From contig NZ_JAUYGD010000053.1 of the NCBI RefSeq assembly GCF_030690725.1, positions 1-64,000 on the forward strand: a stretch of DNA of 64,000 bases, read 5' to 3'. The notes under the pieces are model-generated. The model was not told where the DNA came from. It worked only from the letters and a program-made list of their open reading frames with translations, and did not search any database. The translations under genes were made by a program, and so were the position numbers. The stretch's first letter is position 1, and each line of letters starts with the position of its first letter. This document shows, piece by piece, positions 8,862-16,752 of this stretch. This DNA is from Pseudomonas sp. Its GTDB lineage: Bacteria > Pseudomonadota > Gammaproteobacteria > Pseudomonadales > Pseudomonadaceae.

Positions 8862-8997
8862 GGCTATGTACCCATTAACTGTTGAGCCAGATCGCAACCT
8901 TGTGGGAGGGGCTTTAGCCGCGAAACAATGTCAGTGTTTCGAAGATTTTCGCGGATGAATCCGCGCCTACAAAAACCTTTGCCATCAACACAGAGCC
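8862..8997. mobile_element. Fold-back element with GGCTATGTACCC ends, copy A
   Basis: Starts GGCTATGTACCCATTAACTG directly after the secB terminator T-run. The body is a REP-like stem: GTGGGAGGGGCTTTAGCCGC at 8902 and GATTTTCGCGGATGAATCCG at about 8944. It is over 80 percent identical by eye to the body of 10748..10898. The right end, CAACACAGAGCC at 8986..8997, looks like the 10876..10898 end with about 11 bases lost. No coding capacity. It fills the space between secB and trmL. Confidence 0.7.
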
Positions 8998-9057
8998 TTT
9001 TTGTATGCGCGCCAGCCCGGGTCGCTGGCGCAAGGTCGTTGCTGCGCGCGGTGCGGT

Positions 9058-9534
9058 CTATTCGGCGGGATCCGCTGGCATGGCGAAATCCTGCTGGCGC
9101 CAGGCCTCGTAGACCGCCACTGCCACGGTATTGGACAGGTTCAGGCTGCGACAGCCTGCGCGCATCGGCAGGCGCAGGCACTGCTCGGCGGGCAGGCCGT
9201 CGCGGATGTCCTGGGGCAGGCCGCGGCTTTCCGGGCCGAACAGAAAGGCATCGCCGGGTTGGTAGCGCACCTGGTGATAGAGCTGGGCGCCTTTGGTGGT
9301 GAAGGCAAAGACGCGCGGCTGGCCGAGGCTCTCCAGGCAGCTGGACAGGTCCGCATGGCGCCGCAGGGTGGCGTACTCGTGGTAGTCGAGGCCGGCGCGG
9401 CGCAGGCGCTTGTCATCCAGCTCGAAGCCCAGTGGCTCGATCAGGTGCAGGTGGCAGCCGCTGTTGGCGCAGAGCCTGATAATGTTGCCGGTATTCGGCG
9501 GAATTTCCGGTTGAAAAAGGATCACGTGAAACAT
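9058..9534 (-). CDS. trmL: tRNA (cytidine/uridine-2'-O-)-methyltransferase TrmL
   Basis: A SPOUT-class methyltransferase that 2'-O-methylates the wobble base C34/U34 of two tRNA-Leu species. The 158-residue product has the family opening MFHVILFQPEIPPNTGNIIR, the FGPESRGLP loop, and the C-terminal knot motif RSLNLSNTVAVAVYEAW that binds S-adenosylmethionine. The ATG at 9534 is preferred because it gives the canonical N-terminus; upstream in-frame sequence overlaps the divergent gene. Its start shares the tetranucleotide CATG with the start of the divergent gene at 9533. Confidence 0.94.
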   Translation of the reverse strand: MFHVILFQPEIPPNTGNIIRLCANSGCHLHLIEPLGFELDDKRLRRAGLDYHEYATLRRHADLSSCLESLGQPRVFAFTTKGAQLYHQVRYQPGDAFLFGPESRGLPQDIRDGLPAEQCLRLPMRAGCRSLNLSNTVAVAVYEAWRQQDFAMPADPAE

Positions 9535-9973
9535 GCGCGGCTCCAAGCCTGAAGACGGTCGGCATTCTACTCCTGATCCGGGACCGCGACCGCGTCCCTG
9601 GGCGCGGGTGATCGGCTCCCTGGCGCTATTCGGCTTCCTGATCGGATTGATGATCGGCCGCATGCTGCAGCCCGACCCCCTGCGGCTGGCCAGTGTCGAG
9701 GTAGCGCAGCAGGGGCTGCAGCTGTGGTTCAACGTCGAGCCGAAGGTGCGTGTCGATCACATCGCGGGGGTGTTTTTCCTGCGGGTCGAAAGCCTGGGTC
9801 GTGAGCAGCAGGGGCAGTTGCGCCTGCAGGACAAGATGGTCAATTGGCGGCTGCGGCGCGAGGGGCGAGACTTGCTGCTGCGGCTGCTGGCAGCTCGTCC
9901 GCTGCGCGGCGAATGGCGTGCCGAGGCGCTGGACGGGCGCTGGCGGCTGACGGTCAGCCTGGCCTACGAATAA
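9533..9973 (+). CDS. Conserved hypothetical single-pass membrane protein
   Basis: A 146-residue protein with a Pro/Arg-rich cytoplasmic tail (about 1-25), one membrane segment (about 26-42, VIGSLALFGFLIGLMIGRM), and a periplasmic part of about 100 residues rich in Arg, Leu and Gln with alternating hydrophobic strands. I do not recognise a named family. The ATG at 9533 has AAGGA 12 nt upstream; a GTG at about 9608 just before the membrane segment is an alternative start. It is divergent from trmL, the two start codons sharing CATG. Pseudomonas genomes usually have a small hypothetical gene here. Confidence 0.7.
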   Translation: MRGSKPEDGRHSTPDPGPRPRPWARVIGSLALFGFLIGLMIGRMLQPDPLRLASVEVAQQGLQLWFNVEPKVRVDHIAGVFFLRVESLGREQQGQLRLQDKMVNWRLRREGRDLLLRLLAARPLRGEWRAEALDGRWRLTVSLAYE

Positions 9974-10505
9974 AAGAGGGGAATCCCCGGCCTGCCTGTA
10001 CCAAGGTCCCCGAAACTGGGATTGCTTAAGCATATGCAGGGGGTGTGCCAGTTTTATTACGATGGCGCAAAGCTCCGTTTTTGCTGGGTTGCGGCGCTGT
10101 CGCCGGGAGTCGGGGCGCTGTGCCCGCGGACAAAAATGTTCCTTGCCTGTGCATTCGGGGGCATCCGGGCGCCGATCCGGCGCATGGGTCGAGGTCGCCG
10201 CGTCCAATTGGTGCTGGCGACGGCCAGGGGCAAGAGCGATGATCGGGCGGATTACCCTGGGGCTGATCAAGGATTACGGGGCGGCGTAGCCCGGATAAGC
10301 CCAGGCGCAATCCGGGAAGCACTCTCGCGGATTACCCTGGCACTTGTTGGGCTGCGAGAGCCGGGCGGCTGGATAAGGCGTCATCCAGCCGATGTCGCCG
10401 ACCTGGTACTCGAGCCGCAGGGCTCGTCGGTCTGCGCTTTTGCTGGCTCGGGGTGGTGCCGGAGGGCTTTCTGCCGCGGTCGGCCAAGGCCAAGCAGCAG
10501 AAAAA
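9974..10505. repeat. Gene-free stretch with degenerate intergenic repeats
   Basis: No convincing gene was found; open frames here have poor codon use and no ribosome-binding sites. It contains the direct repeat GCGGATTACCCTGG (about 10247 and 10327) and the palindromic GTAGCCCGGATAAGC with CGCAATCCGGG (10288..10317), common Pseudomonas intergenic repeats. It may contain the remains of a decayed gene between 10340 and 10500, but I cannot name it. Confidence 0.5.
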
Positions 10506-10740
10506 GGCTATGTTCCAGTTATGTGTTGTATGCAGCAATGCCCTGTAGGCGCTAGCTTGCTGGCGATCCGGCGTCCCCGCGATACTTTCTGATCAAAAGC
10601 ATCGCCAGCAAGCTGGCTCCTACAGTCTGCTGTACGACAGCGCGGCGTCAAAGACGGGCGGCCCCTCTTACGGGGTGACCTCTCTTGAAGAGCTGTCAGC
10701 GCAAGTCGCGCAATCGTGCAATACGTAACCGCTATAGAGC
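10506..10740. mobile_element. Fold-back element, copy B, enclosing a REP pair
   Basis: Left end GGCTATGTTCCAGTTATGTG resembles the ends of copies A and C; the right end CAATACGTAACCGCTATAGA (10719 onward) is a diverged reverse copy. Inside is an inverted REP pair: GTAGGCGCTAGCTTGCTGGC at 10547 and its partner GCCAGCAAGCTGGCTCCTAC ending at 10623. A-runs flank both ends (AAAAA before 10506, AAAAAAA at 10741). No open frame. The end assignment is weaker than for copy C. Confidence 0.6.
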
Positions 10741-10747
10741 AAAAAAA

Positions 10748-10898
10748 GGCTATATACCTGTTAACTGTTGAGCCTGATGGCAACCTCGTGGGAGGGGCTT
10801 TAGCCGCGAAACATTGTTAGTGTTTTGGAGATTTTCGCGGATGAATCCCCTCCCACAAAAACGTTATCTCTCATGCAACAGATAACGGGTACATAGCC
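10748..10898. mobile_element. Fold-back element, copy C, complete terminal inverted repeats
   Basis: A 151-bp element. Its first 23 bases (GGCTATATACCTGTTAACTG and on) match the reverse complement of its last 23 (10876..10898, ending GGGTACATAGCC) at 20 positions. The body holds GTGGGAGGGGCTTTAGCCGC at 10788 and a reverse partner GAATCCCCTCCCAC at about 10843, so the whole unit can fold into one long hairpin. It directly abuts the A-run that is the T-run of the ntrC terminator on the minus strand. No coding capacity. Confidence 0.78.
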
Positions 10899-10923
10899 AA
10901 AAAAAAACGGGCCAGCGGCCCGT
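10899..10923 (-). terminator. Rho-independent terminator after ntrC
   Basis: On the minus strand ACGGGCC-GCT-GGCCCGT is followed by eight or more T. It lies 21 nt beyond the ntrC stop codon and carries element C immediately behind its T-run. Confidence 0.93.
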
Positions 10924-10944
10924 TCTTGCCTATCCAGCCGGCGC

Positions 10945-12381
10945 TCAGCTGTCGTCGCTGTCGTCGTCGTCGGCGCTATCGACCTTCATGCCCAGTTCCT
11001 TGATCTTGCGGGTCAGGGTGTTGCGGCCCCAGCCCAGCAGCAGGGCGGCGTCACGGCGGCGGCCGGCGGTGTGCTTGAGCGCCGTTTCGATCATGATCCG
11101 CTCGAAGGTTGGTACGGCGCTGCCGAGTAGATCCGACTGGCCGCGGGTCAGGGCCTGGTCGGCCCATTGGCGCAGGGCCTGTTCCCAGTTGCTCACCGGT
11201 GCGCTGTCCTGCGGCTGGCTGAGCAGTTCCGGGGGCAGGTCGCCGACATGCACTTCGCGCCCGGAAGCCATCACGGTGATCCAGCGGCAGGTGTTTTCCA
11301 GCTGGCGTACGTTGCCGGGCCAGGGCAGGTTGCGCAGGTAGCCCTCGGTCTCGCTTTTCAGCAGTTTGGGCTCCACCGCCAGTTCCAGTGCGGCGCGGGC
11401 GAGGAAGTGGCGGGCCAGGGTCGGGATGTCTTCGCGGCGGTCGGCCAGACGCGGGATGTGGATGCGGATCACATTGAGACGGTGAAACAGGTCTTCGCGG
11501 AACTTGCCTTCCTGCACCAGGGTTTCCAGGTTCTGGTGGGTGGCGGCGATGATCCGCACATCCACCTTGACCGGCGTGTGGCCGCCGACCCGGTAGAACT
11601 CGCCGTCGGCCAGCACGCGCAGTAGGCGGGTCTGGGTGTCGGCCGGCATGTCGCCGATTTCGTCGAGAAACAGGGTGCCGCCGTCGGCCTGCTCGAAGCG
11701 TCCGCGACGCTGGTTGGCGGCGCCGGTGAAGGCGCCTTTTTCGTGGCCGAACAGCTCGGATTCCATCAGGTCTTTCGGGATCGCCGCCATGTTCAGCGCG
11801 ATAAAGGGCGAGGCGGCCCGCGGGCTGTGGCGGTGCAGAGCGTGGGCGACTAGTTCCTTGCCGGTGCCGGATTCGCCGTTGATCAAGACCGTGATATTGG
11901 AGTGGGAGAGCCGGCCGATGGCGCGAAACACCTCCTGCATGGCCGGCGCTTCGCCGATGATTTCCGGCGTGCGCGGCTGCTCGACAGGTACCTGCAGGCC
12001 TTGCTGCTCCTGTGCGTGCTGGTAGGCGCGCTTGACCAGGGCGACCGCCTCATCGACGTCGAACGGTTTGGGCAGGTACTCGAAGGCGCCGCCCTGATAG
12101 GACGCCACGGCGCTGTCCAGGTCGGAATGGGCGGTCATGATGATGACCGGCAGGCGCGGGTAGAGGTTGCGGATCTGCGCCAGCAGTTCCAGGCCGCTGG
12201 AACCGGGCATGCGGATATCCGAGACGATCACATCCGGCTGTTGCCGGCTGAGGTGGCTGAGCACGCCGTCGGCGCTGTCGAAGCTCTGGGTGGTCATGCC
12301 TTCCTGTTGCAGGGCTTTTTCCAGCACCCAGCGGATGGAGCGGTCGTCGTCGACGATCCATACGGTTTCACTGCGACTCAT
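10945..12381 (-). CDS. ntrC: Nitrogen regulator NtrC (sigma-54 activator)
   Basis: Response regulator that, when phosphorylated by NtrB under nitrogen limitation, opens sigma-54 promoters. The 478-residue protein has a receiver domain (about 1-120, phosphoacceptor Asp55 in VIVSDIRMPG, Lys105 region YLPKPF), an AAA+ domain (about 140-380; Walker A GESGTGKE 169-176; sigma-54 contact loop GAFTGA 216-221; Walker B LFLDEIGD) and a Fis-type helix-turn-helix tail (RRRDAALLLGWGRNTLTRKI). An acidic Asp/Ser tail ends it. The start overlaps the ntrB stop by ATGA, so the two are translationally coupled. glnA nearby carries the expected target promoter. Confidence 0.97.
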   Translation of the reverse strand: MSRSETVWIVDDDRSIRWVLEKALQQEGMTTQSFDSADGVLSHLSRQQPDVIVSDIRMPGSSGLELLAQIRNLYPRLPVIIMTAHSDLDSAVASYQGGAFEYLPKPFDVDEAVALVKRAYQHAQEQQGLQVPVEQPRTPEIIGEAPAMQEVFRAIGRLSHSNITVLINGESGTGKELVAHALHRHSPRAASPFIALNMAAIPKDLMESELFGHEKGAFTGAANQRRGRFEQADGGTLFLDEIGDMPADTQTRLLRVLADGEFYRVGGHTPVKVDVRIIAATHQNLETLVQEGKFREDLFHRLNVIRIHIPRLADRREDIPTLARHFLARAALELAVEPKLLKSETEGYLRNLPWPGNVRQLENTCRWITVMASGREVHVGDLPPELLSQPQDSAPVSNWEQALRQWADQALTRGQSDLLGSAVPTFERIMIETALKHTAGRRRDAALLLGWGRNTLTRKIKELGMKVDSADDDDSDDS

Positions 12382-13463
12382 GACGGAGTTACTCCTTGTT
12401 CAAGCGGCAGGAAGATCGAGAACAGGGTATGCCCGGGATGGCTCTCGCACTCGATCAGCCCCTGATGCTGACTAATGATGTTCTGGGTTATCGCCAGGCC
12501 CAGCCCGGTGCCGTCGGCACGTCCGCTGACCATGGGATAGAAGATGGTGTCCTGCAGCTCGGCAGGGATGCCGGGGCCGTTGTCGATGATTTCCAGGCGG
12601 GCCACCAGGCGATGGCGGATATGGCCGATGGTGAACTGGCGCAGGGTGCGGGAGCGCAGGGTGATGCGGCCCAGGCGCAGATCGTTTTGTCCGGACAGCG
12701 CCTGCATGGCGTTGCGCACGATATTCAGTACCGCCTGGATCATCTGCTCGCGGTCGATCAGCACATCCGGAATGCTCGGGTCGTAATCGCGCACCAAAAT
12801 GATGCTGCCCTGGCTTTCCGCTTCCACCAGGCTGCCGACGCGCTCGAGCACCTCGTGCACGTTGGTCAGCGCCAGGGACGGCAGTTTGTTCGAGCCGAGC
12901 ATGCGGTCGACTAGATTTCTTAGCCGGTCTGCCTCCTCGATTATCACATTGGTGTAATCCTTGAGGCTTTCTTCGGGCAGCTCGCGGGCCAGCAGCTGCG
13001 CGGCGCCACGGATGCCGCCGAGGGGGTTCTTGATCTCATGGGCCAGGCCGCGCACCAGCAGTTTGGTGGTTTCCTGTTTGGACAGCTGCGCCTCCTCCTT
13101 GGTGATGCGCAGCAGACGGTCGCGCGGGTGTACTTCGAGCAGCAGCAGGGTTTCGCCTTTGCTGAGCACCGGCGTCACCGCGTAGTCGACGGTCAGGGTT
13201 TGGCCGCTGACCGAGGTCACCACCGCTTCACGCTTGTTGAAGGGGTGGGCTTGCTGGACGGCCTGGCGTAGTGCGCTTAGCGCCTCGCTGGATTCGGTAA
13301 ACAGTTCGCTGATGAATTGCCCGTGACTGCGCTGGCCACTGACGGCCAGGAGCATCTCCGCTGCCGGGTTCATGTACTCAAGACGCAGGTCGTCGTTGAG
13401 CAGCAGCGTGGCAGTGGTCAGGTTGTCCAGCAGCAGGCGGTGCAGTGCGTCGTTGATGATCAT
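12378..13463 (-). CDS. ntrB: Nitrogen sensor histidine kinase/phosphatase NtrB
   Basis: A soluble two-component kinase that phosphorylates NtrC when nitrogen is short and dephosphorylates it with PII (GlnB) when nitrogen is ample. The 361-residue product has an N-terminal PAS domain (about 10-115), the phosphoacceptor His142 in GLAHEIKNPLGG, an N box (QAVLNIVRNAMQAL) and G boxes (DNGPGIP, GTGLGLA). The ATG at 13463 was chosen for normal length and the PAS start MIINDALHRLLLDN; the upstream frame has no good signal. Overlaps ntrC by four bases. Confidence 0.95.
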   Translation of the reverse strand: MIINDALHRLLLDNLTTATLLLNDDLRLEYMNPAAEMLLAVSGQRSHGQFISELFTESSEALSALRQAVQQAHPFNKREAVVTSVSGQTLTVDYAVTPVLSKGETLLLLEVHPRDRLLRITKEEAQLSKQETTKLLVRGLAHEIKNPLGGIRGAAQLLARELPEESLKDYTNVIIEEADRLRNLVDRMLGSNKLPSLALTNVHEVLERVGSLVEAESQGSIILVRDYDPSIPDVLIDREQMIQAVLNIVRNAMQALSGQNDLRLGRITLRSRTLRQFTIGHIRHRLVARLEIIDNGPGIPAELQDTIFYPMVSGRADGTGLGLAITQNIISQHQGLIECESHPGHTLFSIFLPLEQGVTPS

Positions 13464-13670
13464 ATGGGATGTCAGCAGACCCTTGGGTTCCAGCAATTCA
13501 GCTGGAAAATGCAAGAAGCAAACCAAAGCCCCGAAAAGAAGCGTGTTTGGCCGTGGGATGCCGGGAATTAGCTGCTTTTCAGCGCAGCCGGGTCGCGCGT
13601 GGCGACCCAAAACAGGGAGAGTATAGAAATGCCGGGCAATATGCGCACTGCTTTGGTGCGCGGTGCCGGT

Positions 13671-14294
13671 TTAGATAAATGGCACGAAGGGAATGTCTTT
13701 CTTTTCCGGCGGCTTGTCCTTGAGCGGACACTCCGGGCGCACGCCGTAATCGGCCTTCTTGCAGGGGTTGACCATGCGCTTCTGTGCCAGGGAGATGCGC
13801 AACATGTGGAACGGCTGGGTCGGCGTGCGTTCGATAATGCGCCCCTGCTGATCGATGATCTCCACCGCCAGCTGGTGGGTGCCGCGGTCGATATTCTCCA
13901 GTGGGAATACCGGGCTTGTGCCCGCTTCGCCGACCTGTACGCCGTCCAGCAGCAGACGATAGCTGTGCTGGGGGAAGAGTTTTGGTTCGCTGTTGACGCT
14001 GACAATCAGGTTGCCGGCGCTGTCGCGGATGGTCGCATCGGGCTGCGGCACCAGAATACGCAGCAGGCTATAACGTTGGCTGGGCTCTGGTGGCGCTTCA
14101 ATCACTGGCGCGGTGTGCGTCTGGATGGCGGGCATCGAGTTGCTGGGCGCCAGCTCGACACGCTCGGCATTTCCCGAGCGGGGTTTATCGGTGAAGACGC
14201 GATTCCCTTCGGCATCTATATAGGTGTAGACCTGCGCGAAGGCAGGTAGAGCGAGCAGCATCAGGCCGCATAACAGCAGATTGCGCATGGTCAT
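13671..14294 (-). CDS. DUF4124 domain-containing periplasmic protein, copy 1
   Basis: A 207-residue exported protein: signal peptide (about 1-20, cut after AFA), then a DUF4124 domain with the pattern VYTYIDAEGNRVFTDKP, then a Pro-rich linker and an Ig-like C-terminal half (GVQVGEAGTSPVF, LAVEIIDQQGRII). It overlaps the preceding DUF4124 gene by ATGA. The pair lies between glnA and ntrBC, as in other Pseudomonas, but nothing in the sequence links it to nitrogen control. Function unknown; the Ig-like part suggests binding or assembly in the periplasm. Confidence 0.85.
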   Translation of the reverse strand: MTMRNLLLCGLMLLALPAFAQVYTYIDAEGNRVFTDKPRSGNAERVELAPSNSMPAIQTHTAPVIEAPPEPSQRYSLLRILVPQPDATIRDSAGNLIVSVNSEPKLFPQHSYRLLLDGVQVGEAGTSPVFPLENIDRGTHQLAVEIIDQQGRIIERTPTQPFHMLRISLAQKRMVNPCKKADYGVRPECPLKDKPPEKKDIPFVPFI

Positions 14295-14845
14295 GGAGCT
14301 GGCTTGGGTTTTGGAGGCGGTGGGCGCAGGGCCGGGCTGCTGGTATTGACCCTTTGCACGGTAAAGGTGGCAGTGGCGCTCTGCTGGATCGACTGCTCGC
14401 CGCTGAGTACTTCCACGGCCAGGCTGTGTTCGCCGCGATCCGCATTGCTCACTTGCAGGCGTGGCACGTTGCTCGGTTGACCGTAAGGCTTGCCGTCGAG
14501 CAGCAGGCGTAGGCGATGGTTGCTGGCCAGGCGCGGCTGGATGTCCACACCCACGCTGAAGGTGCCATTGTTGGCGCGCAGCGCTTCATCGTCGGGGATG
14601 CCGGTCAGCTGCAGTGTGCTGTAAGGCGCGGCGTTGCTGACTGGGTCAGGGGTGGTTGCGGCTGGCAGGCTGGGTACCGGCATCGACACGCTATTGGTTT
14701 TCGGCAACTCGACATTCTGCGTTGCCTGGCCTTCCGGCGGCTGGTCGGTGAATACCGTATTGCCATTGGCGTCAGTGTATTTGTAGATCTGCGCACTGGC
14801 TGGCAGCGCCAGGCTCAGTAGCAGGCAGATGAGTAGAGGGCGCAT
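14291..14845 (-). CDS. DUF4124 domain-containing periplasmic protein, copy 2
   Basis: A 184-residue protein built like its downstream neighbour: signal peptide (about 1-18), DUF4124 segment IYKYTDANGNTVFTDQPPEG, Pro/Ser-rich linker, and an Ig-like region (LRLLLDGKPYGQPSNVPRL, then RGEHSLAVEVLSGEQSI) and a Pro/Lys tail. The shared layout and adjacent order show a tandem duplication. Translation of copy 1 is probably coupled to this gene through the four-base overlap. Molecular role not known. Confidence 0.85.
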   Translation of the reverse strand: MRPLLICLLLSLALPASAQIYKYTDANGNTVFTDQPPEGQATQNVELPKTNSVSMPVPSLPAATTPDPVSNAAPYSTLQLTGIPDDEALRANNGTFSVGVDIQPRLASNHRLRLLLDGKPYGQPSNVPRLQVSNADRGEHSLAVEVLSGEQSIQQSATATFTVQRVNTSSPALRPPPPKPKPAP

Positions 14846-14975
14846 GCCTGACTCTCCCTAGTGATGTGCCCTAAGCCTTGCACTGGTAAGGCGCTCTGGC
14901 AAGCCCGTTGATGGCTGGGCGTATACCAGCGCAGGAATCATCGGGTTAAAAGGTGTTGCGGGTGTGCCTCAAAAC

Positions 14976-15001
14976 GCAAAAAGGCCACCCGAAGGTGGCC
15001 T
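14976..15001 (-). terminator. Rho-independent terminator after glnA
   Basis: On the minus strand GGCCACC-TTC-GGGTGGCC is followed by TTTTTGCGTTTT, 19 nt beyond the glnA stop. Confidence 0.92.
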
Positions 15002-15019
15002 CTTGTATTGCGTGCGGGA

Positions 15020-16426
15020 TTAGACGCTGTAGTACAGGTCGTATTCCAGCGGGTGTACGAAGGTGCGTACTTTGATTTCTTCTTCGCTTTTCAGCTCAAG
15101 GTAAGCGTCGATGAAGTCGTCGGAGAACACGCCGCCTTTGGTCAGGAACGCACGGCCTTTATCCAGCTCTTCCAGGGCTTCTTTCAGGCTGCCGCACACT
15201 TGCGGGATCAGCTTGCCTTCTTCTGGCGGCAGGTCGTAGAGGTTCTTGTCGGCAGCATCGCCTGGGTGGATCTTGTTCTGGATGCCGTCGATACCAGCCA
15301 TCAGCAGAGCTGCGAAGGCCAGGTATGGGTTGGCAGCCGGGTCCGGGAAGCGTGCTTCGATGCGGCGAGCTTTCGGGCTGGAAACGTAAGGAATACGGAT
15401 CGAAGCCGAACGGTTACGCGCCGAGTAGGCCAGCATTACTGGAGCTTCGAAACCTGGGACCAGACGCTTGTAGGAGTTGGTCGACGGGTTGGTGAAGCCG
15501 TTTAGTGCTTTACCGTGCTTGATGATACCGCCGATGAAGTACAGAGCGGTGTCGGACAGGCCGGCATAGCCTTCGCCAGCGAAGGTGTTCTTGCCATCTT
15601 TGGAGATGGACATGTGTACGTGCATACCCGAACCGTTGTCACCGTACAGTGGCTTCGGCATAAAGGTCGCGGTTTTGCCATAGGCATCGGCCACGTTGTG
15701 TACGCAGTACTTCAGGGTCTGAACTTCGTCAGCCTTGGCAACCAGGGTGTTGAACTTCACGCCGATTTCGTTCTGACCGGCAGTCGCCACTTCGTGGTGG
15801 TGAACTTCGATGACCAGGCCCATTTCTTCCATGGCATTACACATGGCAGTACGGATTTCGTGGTCGTGGTCGCACGGCGGAACTGGGAAGTAACCACCTT
15901 TGACGGCTGGGCGGTGGCCCTTGTTGCCGCCTTCGATGTCAGCGTCGGTGTTCCAGGACGCCTGCTCGGAGAAGATCTTGAACATCGAGCCGGAGATGTC
16001 GGACTTGAACTTCACTTCGTCGAAGATGAAGAACTCAGGCTCTGGACCTACGAATACGGTGTCACCGATGCCGGTGGTTTTCAGGAACTCTTCAGCGCGC
16101 TTGGCGATCGAGCGCGGGTCACGATCGTAGCCTTGCATGGTGCTTGGCTCGATGATGTCGCAAACGATGATCAGGGTTGGCTCTTCGGTGAACGGGTCCA
16201 GTACGGCGGTTTCGTCAACCGGCAGCAGGATCATGTCGGAGGCTTCGATGCCTTTCCAGCCGTGGATGGAGGAGCCGTCGAACATTTTGCCGACTTCGAA
16301 GAACTCGTCGTCCAGCGCATCGCGTGCCGGCATGGTCACGTGGTGCTGTTTGCCCTTGGTGTCGGTGAAGCGCAGGTCAACCCACTTCACGTCGTGTTCT
16401 TTAATAAGTTGAATCGACTTCGACAT
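15020..16426 (-). CDS. glnA: Glutamine synthetase, type I
   Basis: Makes glutamine from glutamate, ammonia and ATP; a dodecameric cytoplasmic enzyme and main ammonia-assimilation route. The 468-residue product is full length, with [10 protein letters not shown], the metal/ATP segments FVGPEPEFF and [10 protein letters not shown], and the adenylylation tyrosine in [10 protein letters not shown] (about 398), so activity should be controlled by GlnE. GGAGG lies 5 nt before the ATG at 16426. A sigma-54 promoter lies about 95-110 nt upstream, fitting control by the NtrC encoded 2.6 kb away. Confidence 0.98.
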   Translation of the reverse strand: MSKSIQLIKEHDVKWVDLRFTDTKGKQHHVTMPARDALDDEFFEVGKMFDGSSIHGWKGIEASDMILLPVDETAVLDPFTEEPTLIIVCDIIEPSTMQGYDRDPRSIAKRAEEFLKTTGIGDTVFVGPEPEFFIFDEVKFKSDISGSMFKIFSEQASWNTDADIEGGNKGHRPAVKGGYFPVPPCDHDHEIRTAMCNAMEEMGLVIEVHHHEVATAGQNEIGVKFNTLVAKADEVQTLKYCVHNVADAYGKTATFMPKPLYGDNGSGMHVHMSISKDGKNTFAGEGYAGLSDTALYFIGGIIKHGKALNGFTNPSTNSYKRLVPGFEAPVMLAYSARNRSASIRIPYVSSPKARRIEARFPDPAANPYLAFAALLMAGIDGIQNKIHPGDAADKNLYDLPPEEGKLIPQVCGSLKEALEELDKGRAFLTKGGVFSDDFIDAYLELKSEEEIKVRTFVHPLEYDLYYSV

Positions 16427-16520
16427 GCTGTCCTCCAGGTGGATAAGGCTCGAATCGTGAGCCCTCAATAGTACGGTACGGCCGCGGCATACTCCGCCAG
16501 GGCATCCTGCCTCACAAGGG

Positions 16521-16537
16521 AGCAAATTGCATGCCAG
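16521..16537 (-). promoter_or_regulatory. Sigma-54 promoter of glnA
   Basis: On the minus strand CTGGCATGCAATTTGCT matches the -24/-12 pattern TGGCAC-N5-TTGC, with GG and GC separated by exactly ten bases. It is correctly oriented and about 95 nt before the glnA start. Further upstream (about 16606..16668) are TTGCACTGTTATGGG and AAATGGTGCGCG, which resemble halves of NtrC enhancer sites. The 326-nt glnA-thiI spacer otherwise holds only the thiI promoter region. Confidence 0.85.
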
Positions 16538-16679
16538 TGCACAGGAATGGGTGTAAGCCCTGAAACTCAGGGCTGGCGGGGGCTGCGTGGCGCTGCCTGA
16601 TAAATATTTGCACTGTTATGGGTCGCTGTATTTGTTGCGCGCTCTTAAATGGTGCGCGTTTTGTGCGCGTGAGGATTTT

Positions 16680-16709
16680 TGATCAAAGCGTGAGCAATTT
16701 CCGCTATAA
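16680..16709 (+). promoter_or_regulatory. Possible thiI promoter
   Basis: A perfect TATAAT at about 16703, 45 nt before the thiI ATG, is the best housekeeping -10 box in this spacer. The -35 match is poor (TTGATC is 20 nt away, ATCAAA 17 nt away), so the call rests mainly on the -10. Confidence 0.4.
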
Positions 16710-16752
16710 TCCGCGCCCCTGTTTTTTCGCGGCCTCGGCACTCACTGTTTTC

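Noticed and set aside
10022..10555. A 177-codon open frame in the 9974..10944 gap
   Set aside because: Crosses a fold-back element and intergenic repeats; Arg/Cys-rich and without a ribosome-binding site.
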